Below, one piece after another: positions 1 through 8,169 of a stretch of DNA of 51,232 bases. Every line of letters starts with the position of its first letter. The first letter of the stretch is position 1. A model generated the notes under the pieces. The model was not told the origin of the DNA, did not search any database, and was given only the letters and a program-made list of their open reading frames with translations. Made by a program: the position numbers and the translations under genes. Source of the stretch: Desulfobacteraceae bacterium (GTDB lineage Bacteria > Desulfobacterota > Desulfobacteria > Desulfobacterales > Desulfosalsimonadaceae); contig QZKW01000081.1 of assembly GCA_003599885.1 (NCBI GenBank), forward strand, positions 1 through 51,232, written 5' to 3'.

Positions 1-89
1 AACTTCAAATAAATGTGAATCATGGTTTCAATAATCACAGGCATTCAGTATTTTGAATATATGTAAATGACCGATCCTGGCCGATTGAC

Positions 90-388
90 ACAGAATCTTC
101 AGCAGATGAATCCTTTTGATCTTTTATCAAGCGTTGAAGAATTCCTTCTCAGGATGCATGAAAAATCCGCATTCCCAATCACGATAAATCGGTCCAAACC
201 ATCTCTGGATATCATAACCAGGTGGTCGTTCTTCTTCTATGTCAGATCCCATTTCCCCATTTCATAAAAGATTCTATGGATTCCTTTTTCCAGCGTTCAA
301 ATAAAAGATCCAATCCATCTGCAAAATCCATCTTGAAGATCTATCGCCGAACTTTTTTAGGGGCACATTCTCGATCACCATGCCCTGG
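90..388. repeat. Degenerate direct repeat, copy 1
   Basis: This ~300 bp segment is repeated in the same orientation at 5408-5660. The first ~45 bases are nearly identical in both copies and similarity then continues with substitutions and small indels to a shared CATGCC(C)TGG end. No intact reading frame is kept on either strand, so it is probably a decayed gene or element fragment present in several places in the genome. The two copies bracket the ~5 kb block with the cassette-like genes. Positions 1-654 contain no gene I can support; the short open frames here are broken in the second copy. Confidence 0.75.
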
Positions 389-527
389 TTTAGGCAACAC
401 CAATTACAAAAACTTCAATGAAATTTCTTACTCCCGGTGCTGTTAGAAAAGCGCTATGTCGATATTTCAGAACGTTACCAAAAAATTAATAAATCCCAGA
501 TATTTGTTTCTGACATTCTTTACATCA

Positions 528-547
528 CATTCCAGACGTCTGGAATG
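528..547. repeat. 20-bp perfect palindrome
   Basis: CATTCCAGACGTCTGGAATG is a perfect two-fold symmetric site with no loop. There is no clear T-tract next to it, so a protein-binding site is more likely than a terminator. It lies about 110 bp beyond the 3' end of the minus-strand gene at 655-1467. Confidence 0.5.
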
Positions 548-654
548 GATTTTATATAATGCTTATCTGCTTTGATTATAAGTTATCCATAATGTGGTTT
601 GCCAGATGATCAAATCCATTATGAGTATGGACCGACGTGGTATTAAGCGTTTGC

Positions 655-1467
655 TTATTTTTCTTTAGATGCTTCTAATTTTTTTTGGATAGTTTCTTCT
701 ACTGTCCGTTTGGATTGTTCATACTGGGAAATTTTATCCTCTATCGCTTTCTTTTCCCTTTCAAGAGATGTAATTTTTTTGTCTATTCGTGGAAGAAAAC
801 TTTTTATCTCGCTTGGTTGCATTGTGATCAGATTGGATGGTTCGGTTGATTGAAGCAAATCCATCTTATTTTTCCCTGATTCAAGCAACTTTTTTAATGC
901 CCTCACAGAGAGATTCTCATCAATTGTTTTTTGTATAGCTGCCTTTTTGTCCTCTATCTTTTTAATTCGGGCTATATGAACTTTATGGCTTGGTGTAATT
1001 TTAGCATCATTATAAAGTTCATAGTTCAATTTCTGGAATTGAAGCTTGTCCGCCGCTATGCTTACTGCATCATAAAACCACGATTGTGATGGTGCTCGAT
1101 CATCAAATTCTGTAATTTTGCGGATTAAACTTTTCCATTCAAGCGCTTTAGTCGGCTTTTGTTTCTGAGCATCCTCAACGTTATTTTCATAAAATTTTTC
1201 AAATAAATAGACACCAACTTCTTCAAGCGCACTTCCAAAATGTTTTGTGAAGATTTCGCCGATTTTGCTAAATGCCTCATCTACGAGGTGCTCATCCGAT
1301 TCAGATTCTACATTCATTATTTTTTCCGGCAATAACTCGCTGACGGTTATTGGTCTGGAAATTATTCTTAGGTTTTTACCAGTATCTTGTTCTTTTTCAT
1401 GGGGTTGTTTGGTCGCTGTTTTTTTTCCACTACTTTTTTTTGGTTTTTCGTCTGTTGAAGAACTCAT
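655..1467 (-). CDS. Hypothetical charged coiled-coil protein
   Basis: This 270-residue protein is not recognised. The first ~35 residues are Lys/Ser/Thr-rich and probably disordered. A central part (about 50-160) is predicted helical and carries SQSWFYDA near 127-134. The last ~110 residues are dominated by Lys/Glu heptad-like runs that should form coiled coil, including LSVRALKKLLESGK near 186-199. No signal peptide or membrane segment is visible. The ATG at 1467 is supported by an upstream AAGGAGC on the minus strand. It is transcribed against the cassette-like genes that follow, so it is not part of that array. A DNA-binding or structural role on a mobile element is possible but unproven. 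Confidence 0.7.
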   Translation of the reverse strand: MSSSTDEKPKKSSGKKTATKQPHEKEQDTGKNLRIISRPITVSELLPEKIMNVESESDEHLVDEAFSKIGEIFTKHFGSALEEVGVYLFEKFYENNVEDAQKQKPTKALEWKSLIRKITEFDDRAPSQSWFYDAVSIAADKLQFQKLNYELYNDAKITPSHKVHIARIKKIEDKKAAIQKTIDENLSVRALKKLLESGKNKMDLLQSTEPSNLITMQPSEIKSFLPRIDKKITSLEREKKAIEDKISQYEQSKRTVEETIQKKLEASKEK

Positions 1468-1980
1468 TTACCGCTCCTTAGATTCAAATATTGTCTTTGT
1501 ATATTCGGGTCATTGGGTGATTTTGCGAATTGTGATGATAAAAAAATGAATCTCATCACTAAAGCGATTTAAGAAGAATGTCAACGTTATATCCAGTCAA
1601 ATCGGTTTCATATCCGAAAGATCCAGAACGGCCTATGGGCAACGTCTACATACGGGCAATGGTAATCTTGCCGCTTCCGGTTATCGTGCAATCTCGCGCA
1701 TCTGACGGGGCCAGTTTTTGCCCAGTGGCGCAAGACGAATCCTCCACTTTCCTGATAATCTCTATTTCGCAAGGATATACGACAAGAATAACGAAAATGA
1801 TTGCAAAATCCATGTCAAGGGTTTTATATGTATTTCAGGATAGTTAAATCTGGGCAAGGGGATCGGGCTGTCCATCGCTTCAAGGCTCGCAACAAAATGA
1901 TCGATACCGGCTGTCTATAGGCCCAGGAGTTCACCAGAAATTTTAGAATAACTTGTTATGCTTTGAATGGGAGAATAGGG
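1468..1980. other. Gene-free stretch, possible half attC at its end
   Basis: No open frame here has a ribosome site or recognisable product; both strands of 1578-1847 give only short low-complexity frames. The last bases contain GTTATGC (1955-1961) just before the next gene. This differs by one base from GTTAGGC, the complement of the GCCTAAC box at 2950-2956 that ends the following gene unit. It could be the right-hand core of an upstream integron-type site, but no matching left half is visible. Confidence 0.35.
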
Positions 1981-2889
1981 ATGATAAATCAGTTGAGACA
2001 ATTCTATAATGATGACGATGAACTTGTTATTCCATATGACCCAGAACAGAAAGAACTTTATATGGAAGCAACCAAGGAGCTTGAAGAGGCTGCTAAGTAT
2101 TTAATACATCACTCACCTGAACTTCGAAAATCCCGAGATAAAATAGAAAGAAAATACCGCAAGAAAGGCTTACTTTTAGACCTTTTTGGATTGCCTAAGG
2201 GGATTCACAGTAATGAAGGAAATTTCTTTGCAATGGTACTAAAGCGTTTCCTCAAGGACAAGGGTTTTCATGTCTTGGTATCAGAAGAAGACTATTTCCT
2301 CATGTGGCAGCGCGGACACCATAACACAAACGATGGATTCAAGATTATAGAAAATATTTTTGGTACCGAGAAAATAAAAGAGTTATTGCTGCGTGCCCCC
2401 TCGGGAGGAGATCCTGACGTTTTTGCATTTCTCGACCATAACCCGAAACTGGCATGGTTTATCGAGGCCAAAAGGCAGGGTGAGCCGTTTACAAAGAAAC
2501 AGGGCATGAACTTTCCCTATATCAACGAATTGTTGCGGCGAAAGGTTGAGATAGCGCGAATAGTGCCATCGCAGCAGAAAAATCAAGAGAAGAATCCCAT
2601 GACAAAAAAGCAATATAGCGTTTCCCTAATCAATGAGAACAATCTAATTGCCTTAAAAAACCAGAGCGACAAGGCTGTTCATATCGTTTTCCCTGATAGA
2701 TCATCAGGTGAGCTTAGAATATGCCGACCCAGTATGTTAAAAACCACACATGGCTCCTCACCGACAGAGTGGGAGGTCGTAGGAAGTGTCAGAGATGCGA
2801 GGCATTACGTTGAAGAAGTGGTAGAGATAGGTTGCCGCTACTGTGGCGAATGTTTGAGACATTTGCCTGCTCAAACAAGCAAAAAATAG
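1981..2889 (+). CDS. VRR-NUC/PD-(D/E)XK-like nuclease protein
   Basis: About 302 residues from the ATG at 1981, which follows a GGGAG; an earlier TTG at 1963 in frame is less likely. The nuclease-like core is in the middle: GGDPDVFAF followed about 14 residues later by WFIEAKRQGEPFTKKQ. This matches the order PD...ExK...Q of VRR-NUC type PD-(D/E)XK nucleases. Upstream helices include SNEGNFFAMVLKRFL. The C-terminus has a CRYCGEC cysteine cluster that could bind metal. The gene stands alone on the plus strand and ends 60 bp before an attC-like hairpin, so it reads as one gene cassette. A role in DNA cleavage, restriction or phage defence is inferred from fold and setting only. Confidence 0.65.
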   Translation: MINQLRQFYNDDDELVIPYDPEQKELYMEATKELEEAAKYLIHHSPELRKSRDKIERKYRKKGLLLDLFGLPKGIHSNEGNFFAMVLKRFLKDKGFHVLVSEEDYFLMWQRGHHNTNDGFKIIENIFGTEKIKELLLRAPSGGDPDVFAFLDHNPKLAWFIEAKRQGEPFTKKQGMNFPYINELLRRKVEIARIVPSQQKNQEKNPMTKKQYSVSLINENNLIALKNQSDKAVHIVFPDRSSGELRICRPSMLKTTHGSSPTEWEVVGSVRDARHYVEEVVEIGCRYCGECLRHLPAQTSKK

Positions 2890-2949
2890 TCCTACCAAGA
2901 GCATGAAATAAATACAGAATGAATGATAGGAAATGATTGGAACGAGAAA

Positions 2950-3008
2950 GCCTAACCTTGCTAATTCTGCCGACGAAAAAAACGTGCGGCTGATTAGCAA
3001 CGTTGTGA
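2950..3008 (+). other. attC-like integron recombination site A
   Basis: A 59 bp imperfect hairpin. It starts with GCCTAAC (fits RYYYAAC), followed by TTGCTAAT and an inner GCCG arm. After a loop it returns as CGGC, ATTAGCAA and a CGTTGTG core. The arms pair except for one extra T and a mismatch, which mimics the extrahelical bases that orient integrase on attC. It lies between two same-strand genes, where cassette sites belong. The GTTGTGA core fits GTTRRRY imperfectly. Confidence 0.6.
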
Positions 3009-3045
3009 ATTGAACAAATAATTAACCATCAAAGGAAACTCTGAA

Positions 3046-3576
3046 ATGGAATTCTATGTATACGGACCATTTATAATGAAAAGAAATCCTGCCAGTGGTC
3101 TAATTGCTCACGACAATGACAGCAAGCAGGTTTTCTGGGAAAGAGTTGATGAAGGCGAAGAGGGATTATCCAATTCCTGTGGATGTTATTTATTTGCTAT
3201 GAGTGCAAGTGGAAGTAAAAAGCCTTGGTATGTTGGGAAAGCAGAAAAGCAAAGCTTCCGATCAGAGTGTTTTCAGCCGCACAAAATCAATTATTATAAT
3301 GATATAGTTGGTAAATTCAAGGGCACTCCAATTTTATTTTTAATATCAAAGATAACGGGGAATGGTTCGTTCATGAAACCTTCTATAAATTCAAATGGAC
3401 CCATATCAGCATTAGAAAATATGATGATTGGTATGAGCATAGCAAAGAATAAAGATTTACTGAATTTGAAAGGGACAAAAATGATGAGGGAGTTGGTCGT
3501 TCATGGAGTGATTAACGCAAATCCAGGAAATCCCGGCGTGGCTTCATCAGAATTAAGGAAGATTTTAGGATTATAA
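3046..3576 (+). CDS. GIY-YIG-like nuclease-fold protein
   Basis: 176 residues; the ATG at 3046 follows an AAAGGA. Around residues 46-50 is GCYLF and about a dozen residues later WYVGKAEKQSFRSECF, the spacing and residues of the GIY...YIG pair. The Arg/Glu-containing helix follows, and SALENMMIG near 122-130 could supply the catalytic glutamate. Family members cut DNA or RNA. Here the first motif is GCY rather than GIY, so activity cannot be assumed. The gene is bounded by attC-like sites on both sides (2950-3008 and 3582-3642) and its stop is 6 bp from the second, a textbook cassette layout. Function in the host is unknown. Confidence 0.6.
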   Translation: MEFYVYGPFIMKRNPASGLIAHDNDSKQVFWERVDEGEEGLSNSCGCYLFAMSASGSKKPWYVGKAEKQSFRSECFQPHKINYYNDIVGKFKGTPILFLISKITGNGSFMKPSINSNGPISALENMMIGMSIAKNKDLLNLKGTKMMRELVVHGVINANPGNPGVASSELRKILGL

Positions 3577-3581
3577 TAATT

Positions 3582-3642
3582 GCACAAATTGTTCGAGCGG
3601 AAACAGCAAAGAGAACGGTTTCCGCTGAACTTGTCGTTGGGC
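3582..3642 (+). other. attC-like integron recombination site B
   Basis: A 61 bp hairpin ending in GTTGGGC, a perfect GTTRRRY core. The left arm GTTCGAGCGGAAAC pairs with GTTTCCGCTGAAC except for a single extra G, exactly the kind of extrahelical base found in attC sites. The left outer box GCACAAA shares CACAA with the complement of the GTTGTGA that begins the same unit at 3002-3008, as expected if both ends came from one circular cassette. The stop codon of the preceding gene is 6 bp upstream. Confidence 0.65.
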
Positions 3643-3678
3643 CGCGGGTCTTGTCTTGCGGCGAGGAGTAAGCATCTC

Positions 3679-4305
3679 ATGCCCAAAGATGTAGATCCGC
3701 TGACCGCTTATCTTCGGTCAAACTTCGTTCAGCGGAAACTCAAAGAGAAAACTCACCGTCGCTATAGCGATTTCACGGACGATCAATTGGCGAACATCGT
3801 CGGTGAACTTCACAAGGAAGCTCAAGCGCTTTCCGATGAGAAACTCACGGACACCCTCGATCCGGAAAAGGTTTTAACCCCTTCGCTCAAGCGGTTGCCG
3901 CGGGATCGAATTTCTTGGTGGACTGCTGACATTTCGTCACTCGTTACAGTGCTCTGGGTTGGCGACCTTCCGCATGAGATTACGCACGGTACTCTGGCAG
4001 ACGTCGTTTCTCTCGTCCGCGACCCTGACAAACGAAGTGTCGCGCCCGCTTTCTATGACAAAGTGCATCGTCTGCGTAATCTCCCATTCATTCTCAAGCT
4101 ACCCTCTTTGGCGGTCGCGCCATCCAATAGCCAGAGGTCGTCCCGCAAAAATCATCGTTCTGGCCCCGGAAACACGGGGTCAGCATGTACCGTAGATCGT
4201 CTCGAAGAGGGGAAAGCATATATCGAAGACGGAAATCATCGGGCCGTCGCGCAACTCCTTGCGAGGTGGGCGGATTCGTTAACCGTGATTAGGTATGACG
4301 TGTAA
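3679..4305 (+). CDS. Hypothetical protein with ParB/sulfiredoxin-like motif
   Basis: 208 residues from the ATG at 3679, which follows GAGGAG; an in-frame TTG at 3580 would run through the attC-like hairpin and is unlikely. Near the C-terminus VDRLEEGKAYIEDGNHRAVA resembles the DGNHR signature of ParB/Srx-fold nucleotide-binding domains. The rest is not recognised. Base composition is visibly richer in G+C than in the flanking genes, consistent with an independent origin as a cassette. The stop is immediately followed by ACCCAAA (4305-4311), which matches the complement of GTTGGGC at 3636-3642 in its CCCAA core, but no complete attC hairpin follows. The 3' site may be truncated. Confidence 0.5.
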   Translation: MPKDVDPLTAYLRSNFVQRKLKEKTHRRYSDFTDDQLANIVGELHKEAQALSDEKLTDTLDPEKVLTPSLKRLPRDRISWWTADISSLVTVLWVGDLPHEITHGTLADVVSLVRDPDKRSVAPAFYDKVHRLRNLPFILKLPSLAVAPSNSQRSSRKNHRSGPGNTGSACTVDRLEEGKAYIEDGNHRAVAQLLARWADSLTVIRYDV

Positions 4306-4481
4306 CCCAAACATTAAATTTCATATGCGGGATGTTTTGCATCGTTTTGAAGAAATGCCGTGAAAAGTAAACATTCGATTTCGTTCAACAACATTTTATT
4401 GAGGATTCCTGGACACCAGAAACATCTTCGGATAAATTAATCCACTCATCTCGATATCGGAGTATACGTTTGCTCGAATAT

Positions 4482-5159
4482 ATGAATATCAACGATTACG
4501 TATCTCAATTCATAAATGGCAATGGCAAGAATCGTGGACGGAAACCCACGGAACGTTACGCCTCTTTTGATTATTGCTTTAACTATTTTCAGCAATTCAG
4601 AGACGCAAAAACCTTTGGCAAAATGGCTGATGATGAGCATATGGAGATGTCTTGTCTCCATTTGGCTTTTTACTTGGCAAGTTGGGGCATGTTTCGGGGC
4701 TCATCATTCCTGCTGGAAAGAAGTGCGAAGTTTTTTGAGCCCCTCATAACAGCTATTTCTTCCATGGATGAAAATATTTGGAATGTGGATGCTGACAATT
4801 ATACAGATGAAAATATTGATCTGCTAATCAAATGTGCTGGCATCATTTCAGACAAGTGTGGAAAATCCAATGGCCCAACAGATACGTTAATCACCAAAAT
4901 TATGCTTGGGGTCTTCGGGAATGTACCTGCCTTCGATGACTATTTCAGAAAAGGCTTCGGTTGCCACTCTTTTGGCAAAAAGAACCTCAAGATGATCAAA
5001 GGGTTCTATGAGAACCACAAAGGTCAGATTGATGCAGCGGTGATTTTTACGTTTGATTTCTCTGGAGCCGAGACGGAGCGATGTTACACAAAAGCAAAGA
5101 TTATAGACATGATCGGTTTCATCAAGGGACAGCAAATACAAAAAAATAGAATTCAATAG
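4482..5159 (+). CDS. Conserved-type hypothetical protein
   Basis: 225 residues from the ATG at 4482 (an in-frame TTG at 4470 is the alternative). The protein looks soluble and mostly helical. The most distinctive stretch is LHLAFYLASWGMFRGSSFLL near residues 63-82, which has the feel of a conserved core. CGKSN and GCHSFGKKNL follow further on. I cannot assign a domain. It is on the same strand as the cassette-like genes, but I see no attC-like hairpin on either side, so membership of that array is uncertain. Confidence 0.6.
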   Translation: MNINDYVSQFINGNGKNRGRKPTERYASFDYCFNYFQQFRDAKTFGKMADDEHMEMSCLHLAFYLASWGMFRGSSFLLERSAKFFEPLITAISSMDENIWNVDADNYTDENIDLLIKCAGIISDKCGKSNGPTDTLITKIMLGVFGNVPAFDDYFRKGFGCHSFGKKNLKMIKGFYENHKGQIDAAVIFTFDFSGAETERCYTKAKIIDMIGFIKGQQIQKNRIQ

Positions 5160-5407
5160 TCCTCTCGGGTTTTCATAACTCAATGGCTTTGTTGTCTTTT
5201 AATGGTCAAAAAATATTGGCGGTCATGAAATATTAAGCATAAAATTGACTTTTTTACATAGCTATGACCAAAAAAATATGGACACAATTGGACACAATCG
5301 ATTTTTTGATGCCGAAGGTGGATTCCAGTCGCGAGAATCGTATTCCGGTGAAGCAGATAAAATGATCCACTCCCTCCGTTCCTCCTGCCTCATTCTATCC
5401 TATTTAT

Positions 5408-5660
5408 ACAGAATCTTCAGCAGATGAATCCTTTTGATCTTTTACCAAGCATTTAAGAATTCCTTCTCAGAGTGTGTGTTAAATCCGGATTCCCCATAAC
5501 GAGAAATCGGCTCCAAGCCCTCTATGTGTATCATAACCCGGTGGTTCTTTTTCCAGGTCAGATCCCATTTTTCATTTCATAAAAGATTCAACTGATTTTC
5601 TTTTTCAGCCTTCCGATAAAATATCCCGAGCCCTCTTCAAAACGCATCGCCATGCCTGGG
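5408..5660. repeat. Degenerate direct repeat, copy 2
   Basis: Same orientation and order as 90-388, beginning at the shared ACAGAATCTTCAGCAGATGA. Stop codons and indels differ between the copies, so neither strand encodes a shared intact protein. The pair encloses the block holding the coiled-coil gene and the cassette-like genes. Confidence 0.75.
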
Positions 5661-5936
5661 AAAAAGCATGATGACGGCAAATCAAATTTGAACGAATATA
5701 CCGCGATCCGAGACATTCAAGCCCCGTTATTCAAACCCAAAATGAAAATTACCTAAAAAATATCCGGTATATGAATTAAAAGACCTGGAACAGTAACTAT
5801 GAATCAGGGTTCCATCTCATCTTGTCTGAAATAACCCGACTCATATCAGACCGCCGCTTCTCTGGGTACTTTGATAATCAATCCAAGTGAGCCTCTGCGG
5901 TATTTTAAAAGTAAGATTGTATTCAGTGGAAGGGTA

Positions 5937-5975
5937 AGGGCTTCAAATCAGATACACAAGCTGACTTGAAGCCCT
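5937..5975. terminator. Long hairpin downstream of phage replication gene
   Basis: AGGGCTTCAA pairs perfectly with TTGAAGCCCT, extended inward by CAG/CTG, around a ~9 base loop. It lies ~45 bp past the stop of the minus-strand gene at 6022-6669 and could terminate it, although no strong T-tract follows. A phage origin or packaging hairpin is the alternative. Confidence 0.45.
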
Positions 5976-6021
5976 GTTCTCCCTTTCCCTGATCATCATC
6001 TGGTACACATCAATTCGCTGC

Positions 6022-6669
6022 TTACTTAATCTGGGAAACGCCGAATCTCCTTAATCCTTCTGGTGTATTCGACTTCTGTTTCACCTTCGCCAAATATGAA
6101 CTCCATCGGAATGATCTATCAATGCCCGCAAATAAATTATTCTCCTGATCCCGATACTCGAATTCATCGGCTTCTTTAGATGGCCGGCGGAGCATAATTC
6201 CGTTTGGAACAGATTCTCCTTCCAGTTTACGGTCACAATAATCGACTAAGCCAGCAGGATCACATTGAAGTAATCTGCCCCAAATTTTAGACACAATTTT
6301 AAGTACCGAATAATAACTTTGTACTTTATTTCCGTCAATCAGCAGGATGCAGTGATAATGTTGATGCTTCTCTCGACTCTGTTCCCTGGTCCAAATGAAC
6401 TGCAAGTCGATGCCTTTATAAGTGGCATTCTCTTTCAGTATCTTAAACAACCTCGAGACTTTGTCATTACTCTCGTCAGAAAAATAATTTTTGGGAAACG
6501 TCAGATCAAATCGTATAAAAAGAACTTTGTTGTGCTTCGTTATCATGTGAAACAAGCGCTCCTGAATCTTGTGAAGCATCATTTCGAAGCAGAAATATTG
6601 CCCATCTGTACCTGTGTTAATCGGGAGATTATTAAATTCAGGGGCATTGGTTTTAGTTTGGTAGTTCAT
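6022..6669 (-). CDS. Inovirus Gp2/YagK-YfjJ-type replication protein
   Basis: 215 residues. The centre has VLFIRFDLTFP followed by a histidine cluster HQHYHCILLIDG near residues 101-112, as in the YagK/YfjJ C-terminal and inovirus Gp2 families. Members are rolling-circle initiators or relatives that nick the phage origin. Next come VDYCDRKL and a C-terminal FRWSSYLAKVKQKS, also typical (the family often ends with RxxxxYLAK). The ATG at 6669 is preceded by AAAGGAGA on the minus strand. No other filamentous-phage genes (coat, gp1-like ATPase) are visible, so this is either a stand-alone remnant or a satellite-like element. An AT-rich repeat-bearing tract lies upstream. Confidence 0.72.
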   Translation of the reverse strand: MNYQTKTNAPEFNNLPINTGTDGQYFCFEMMLHKIQERLFHMITKHNKVLFIRFDLTFPKNYFSDESNDKVSRLFKILKENATYKGIDLQFIWTREQSREKHQHYHCILLIDGNKVQSYYSVLKIVSKIWGRLLQCDPAGLVDYCDRKLEGESVPNGIMLRRPSKEADEFEYRDQENNLFAGIDRSFRWSSYLAKVKQKSNTPEGLRRFGVSQIK

Positions 6670-8169
6670 TGTAATTCTCCTTTTGAGTTTGGTTAATAGA
6701 AAATTAAGTTTATCTTTCGCATATTATTATAACGAAAGTTGTCTCTTAACTTCTGGATTATGACTCAAAACTTGGAGGAGAATATCCGTGGATCAAGGGA
6801 TTGCCGGAGATAGGGCTATCGGAATCAATGATATCAAGCTTATTTGAAAGTGAAAATGAAGATGTTTTAACCAAGTTTTCGAGTTATGGATCAAGTCTCG
6901 GCTATGATTGCTATCGATGATTTGCAATGGCTGACGACTGTTATCTGGGGATGTTTTAATCAAGGCTGTCGACTGTTTTTCAAGTCTTGGCGATGCCTGG
7001 CGATGTTAAATGGGGGCGTTTTTCTTTTTTATCGACCGTTACCCTTACTCTTCTTGTTCTTTTTAATCTCATAACATATCTTCAACTTGTTATTTTTAAA
7101 CTAAAGGCGTTGATGTTTTCTATTCACCTGCTGCTTGCATATCCAAGTTATCTCTCATGTCAAGAGTATATAAATATTTTTAATCACTTAGATGCCGACC
7201 ATATCTCTTTGGGCTATTCATATGCGCTCGTTCTTTAGGTCAAACTCATGTAAAGATTTTTCTGTATACGCATAACGCTATTGCATCTTGTATTTTATAA
7301 ATAATCATGAGCTTATGTTTTTTAATAATTCCTATGTGCGCTCTTAGTCGCTTTGAATTCTCTTGTTATTATTTTTAAAATCATGCGAAAGGCCATATTG
7401 GATATTGAGATTGTGTCTCAGAATAGGGGATATTTCTAATATTTAAAATCACATACGCGATATAATGCCTTTCTCTTATTAATCATGCTAATTTAGCTAT
7501 TTCTTATATTTATATAAAATATAAACGCATACGCATATATACTAGGCTATAGCTTATTTATATACGCATACGCATATATATCTTGTTATTTAGCTATATA
7601 GATTACTCTTATTTATAATAATATAATTAATAAGCATAAGACACTACCAAAGACCTACCGAAATATGGCCTCTATCCCGTCCCATTGAGTTTGAATTTGA
7701 CAAAAGGAGTACCGGCTAAAAAGCCTTAAAACCCTTCCGAAAGTTATTTTCCATAGGGATAGCCGTGCGTCACACAGAAAACCATGCAAAATAGCCAATA
7801 ACTCTGGATTCATAAGCGCATCAGCCGGAAAGATTTGAAAACATTTGGTTTGCAATGCGGATATTTGAGGTATTTCGCAGCAAGACGGGGCAGGATCGCG
7901 GGATTAAGCATCTTCGGGTGCATATTCCGGATGATGCCGGCCACTGATCGATCTTTTTTTTGTGAATGCTTTTTTATTTAAGAATTCGCTGGGGCTCTAC
8001 ATCCGTTTTGAATTGCGGGGTCTAAGGAAACAGGCACAAGGTAAATTAATATTTTGAGGAAGTTACCTCAGAGAGCTTTTTGCGAGAGCATGATATGAAT
8101 AGATTTTCAGCAGGAAGAGTTCAACCACTATCTGAACCCAGTAAAAAAATGGTTAAAAAATGTATTTTA
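6670..8169. other. 1.5 kb AT-rich gene-free tract
   Basis: No credible gene. Composition is extremely AT-rich from about 7050 to 7640, with iteron-like repeats at 7525-7580. From 7655 the composition returns to normal; the minus strand there shows only short broken frames that look like remnants. The region separates the phage-type replication gene from the end of the BREX operon. Confidence 0.6.
7525..7580. repeat. Iteron-like direct repeat pair
   Basis: ACGCATACGCATATATA occurs exactly at 7525-7541 and 7564-7580, 39 bp apart, inside the most AT-rich part of the window. A related TATACGCATAACGC lies at about 7264. Such repeats beside a replication protein are typical of replication origins, but no origin function is shown. 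Confidence 0.5.

Larger units (their letters stand above)
5160..6021. other. Gene-free stretch with repeat copy and hairpin
   Basis: No supported gene. The segment holds the second copy of the degenerate repeat (5408-5660) and a long hairpin (5937-5975) close to the end of the phage-type replication gene. The short plus-strand frame at 5245-5427 has no ribosome site and no recognisable product. Confidence 0.6.

Noticed and set aside
67-446. Short plus-strand frames near the left edge
   Set aside because: They fall in the repeat copy, and the second copy at 5408-5660 has stops and shifts in the same frames, so coding is unlikely.
1578-1847. Possible small gene on either strand, including a ~55 codon minus-strand frame with a hydrophobic start
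   Set aside because: No ribosome site, no recognisable product and no context; it reads like decayed DNA.
1955-1961. attI or complete attC site before the VRR-NUC-like gene
   Set aside because: Only a GTTATGC core is seen; no paired left arm and no integrase gene, so it is kept as a possible half site only.
6720-7240. Frames such as 6886-7074 and a GTG-started short frame after GGAGGA near 6776
   Set aside because: Very short or low-complexity hydrophobic translations from AT-rich DNA, with no sign of selection for coding.
7655-7960. Minus-strand frames before the end of the BREX operon
   Set aside because: Only broken pieces without start sites; treated as remnants and not annotated as a gene.
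8054-8072. TGAGG/CCTCA inverted repeat downstream of brxHI as the BREX terminator
   Set aside because: The stem is only 5 bp and no T-tract follows on the minus strand.
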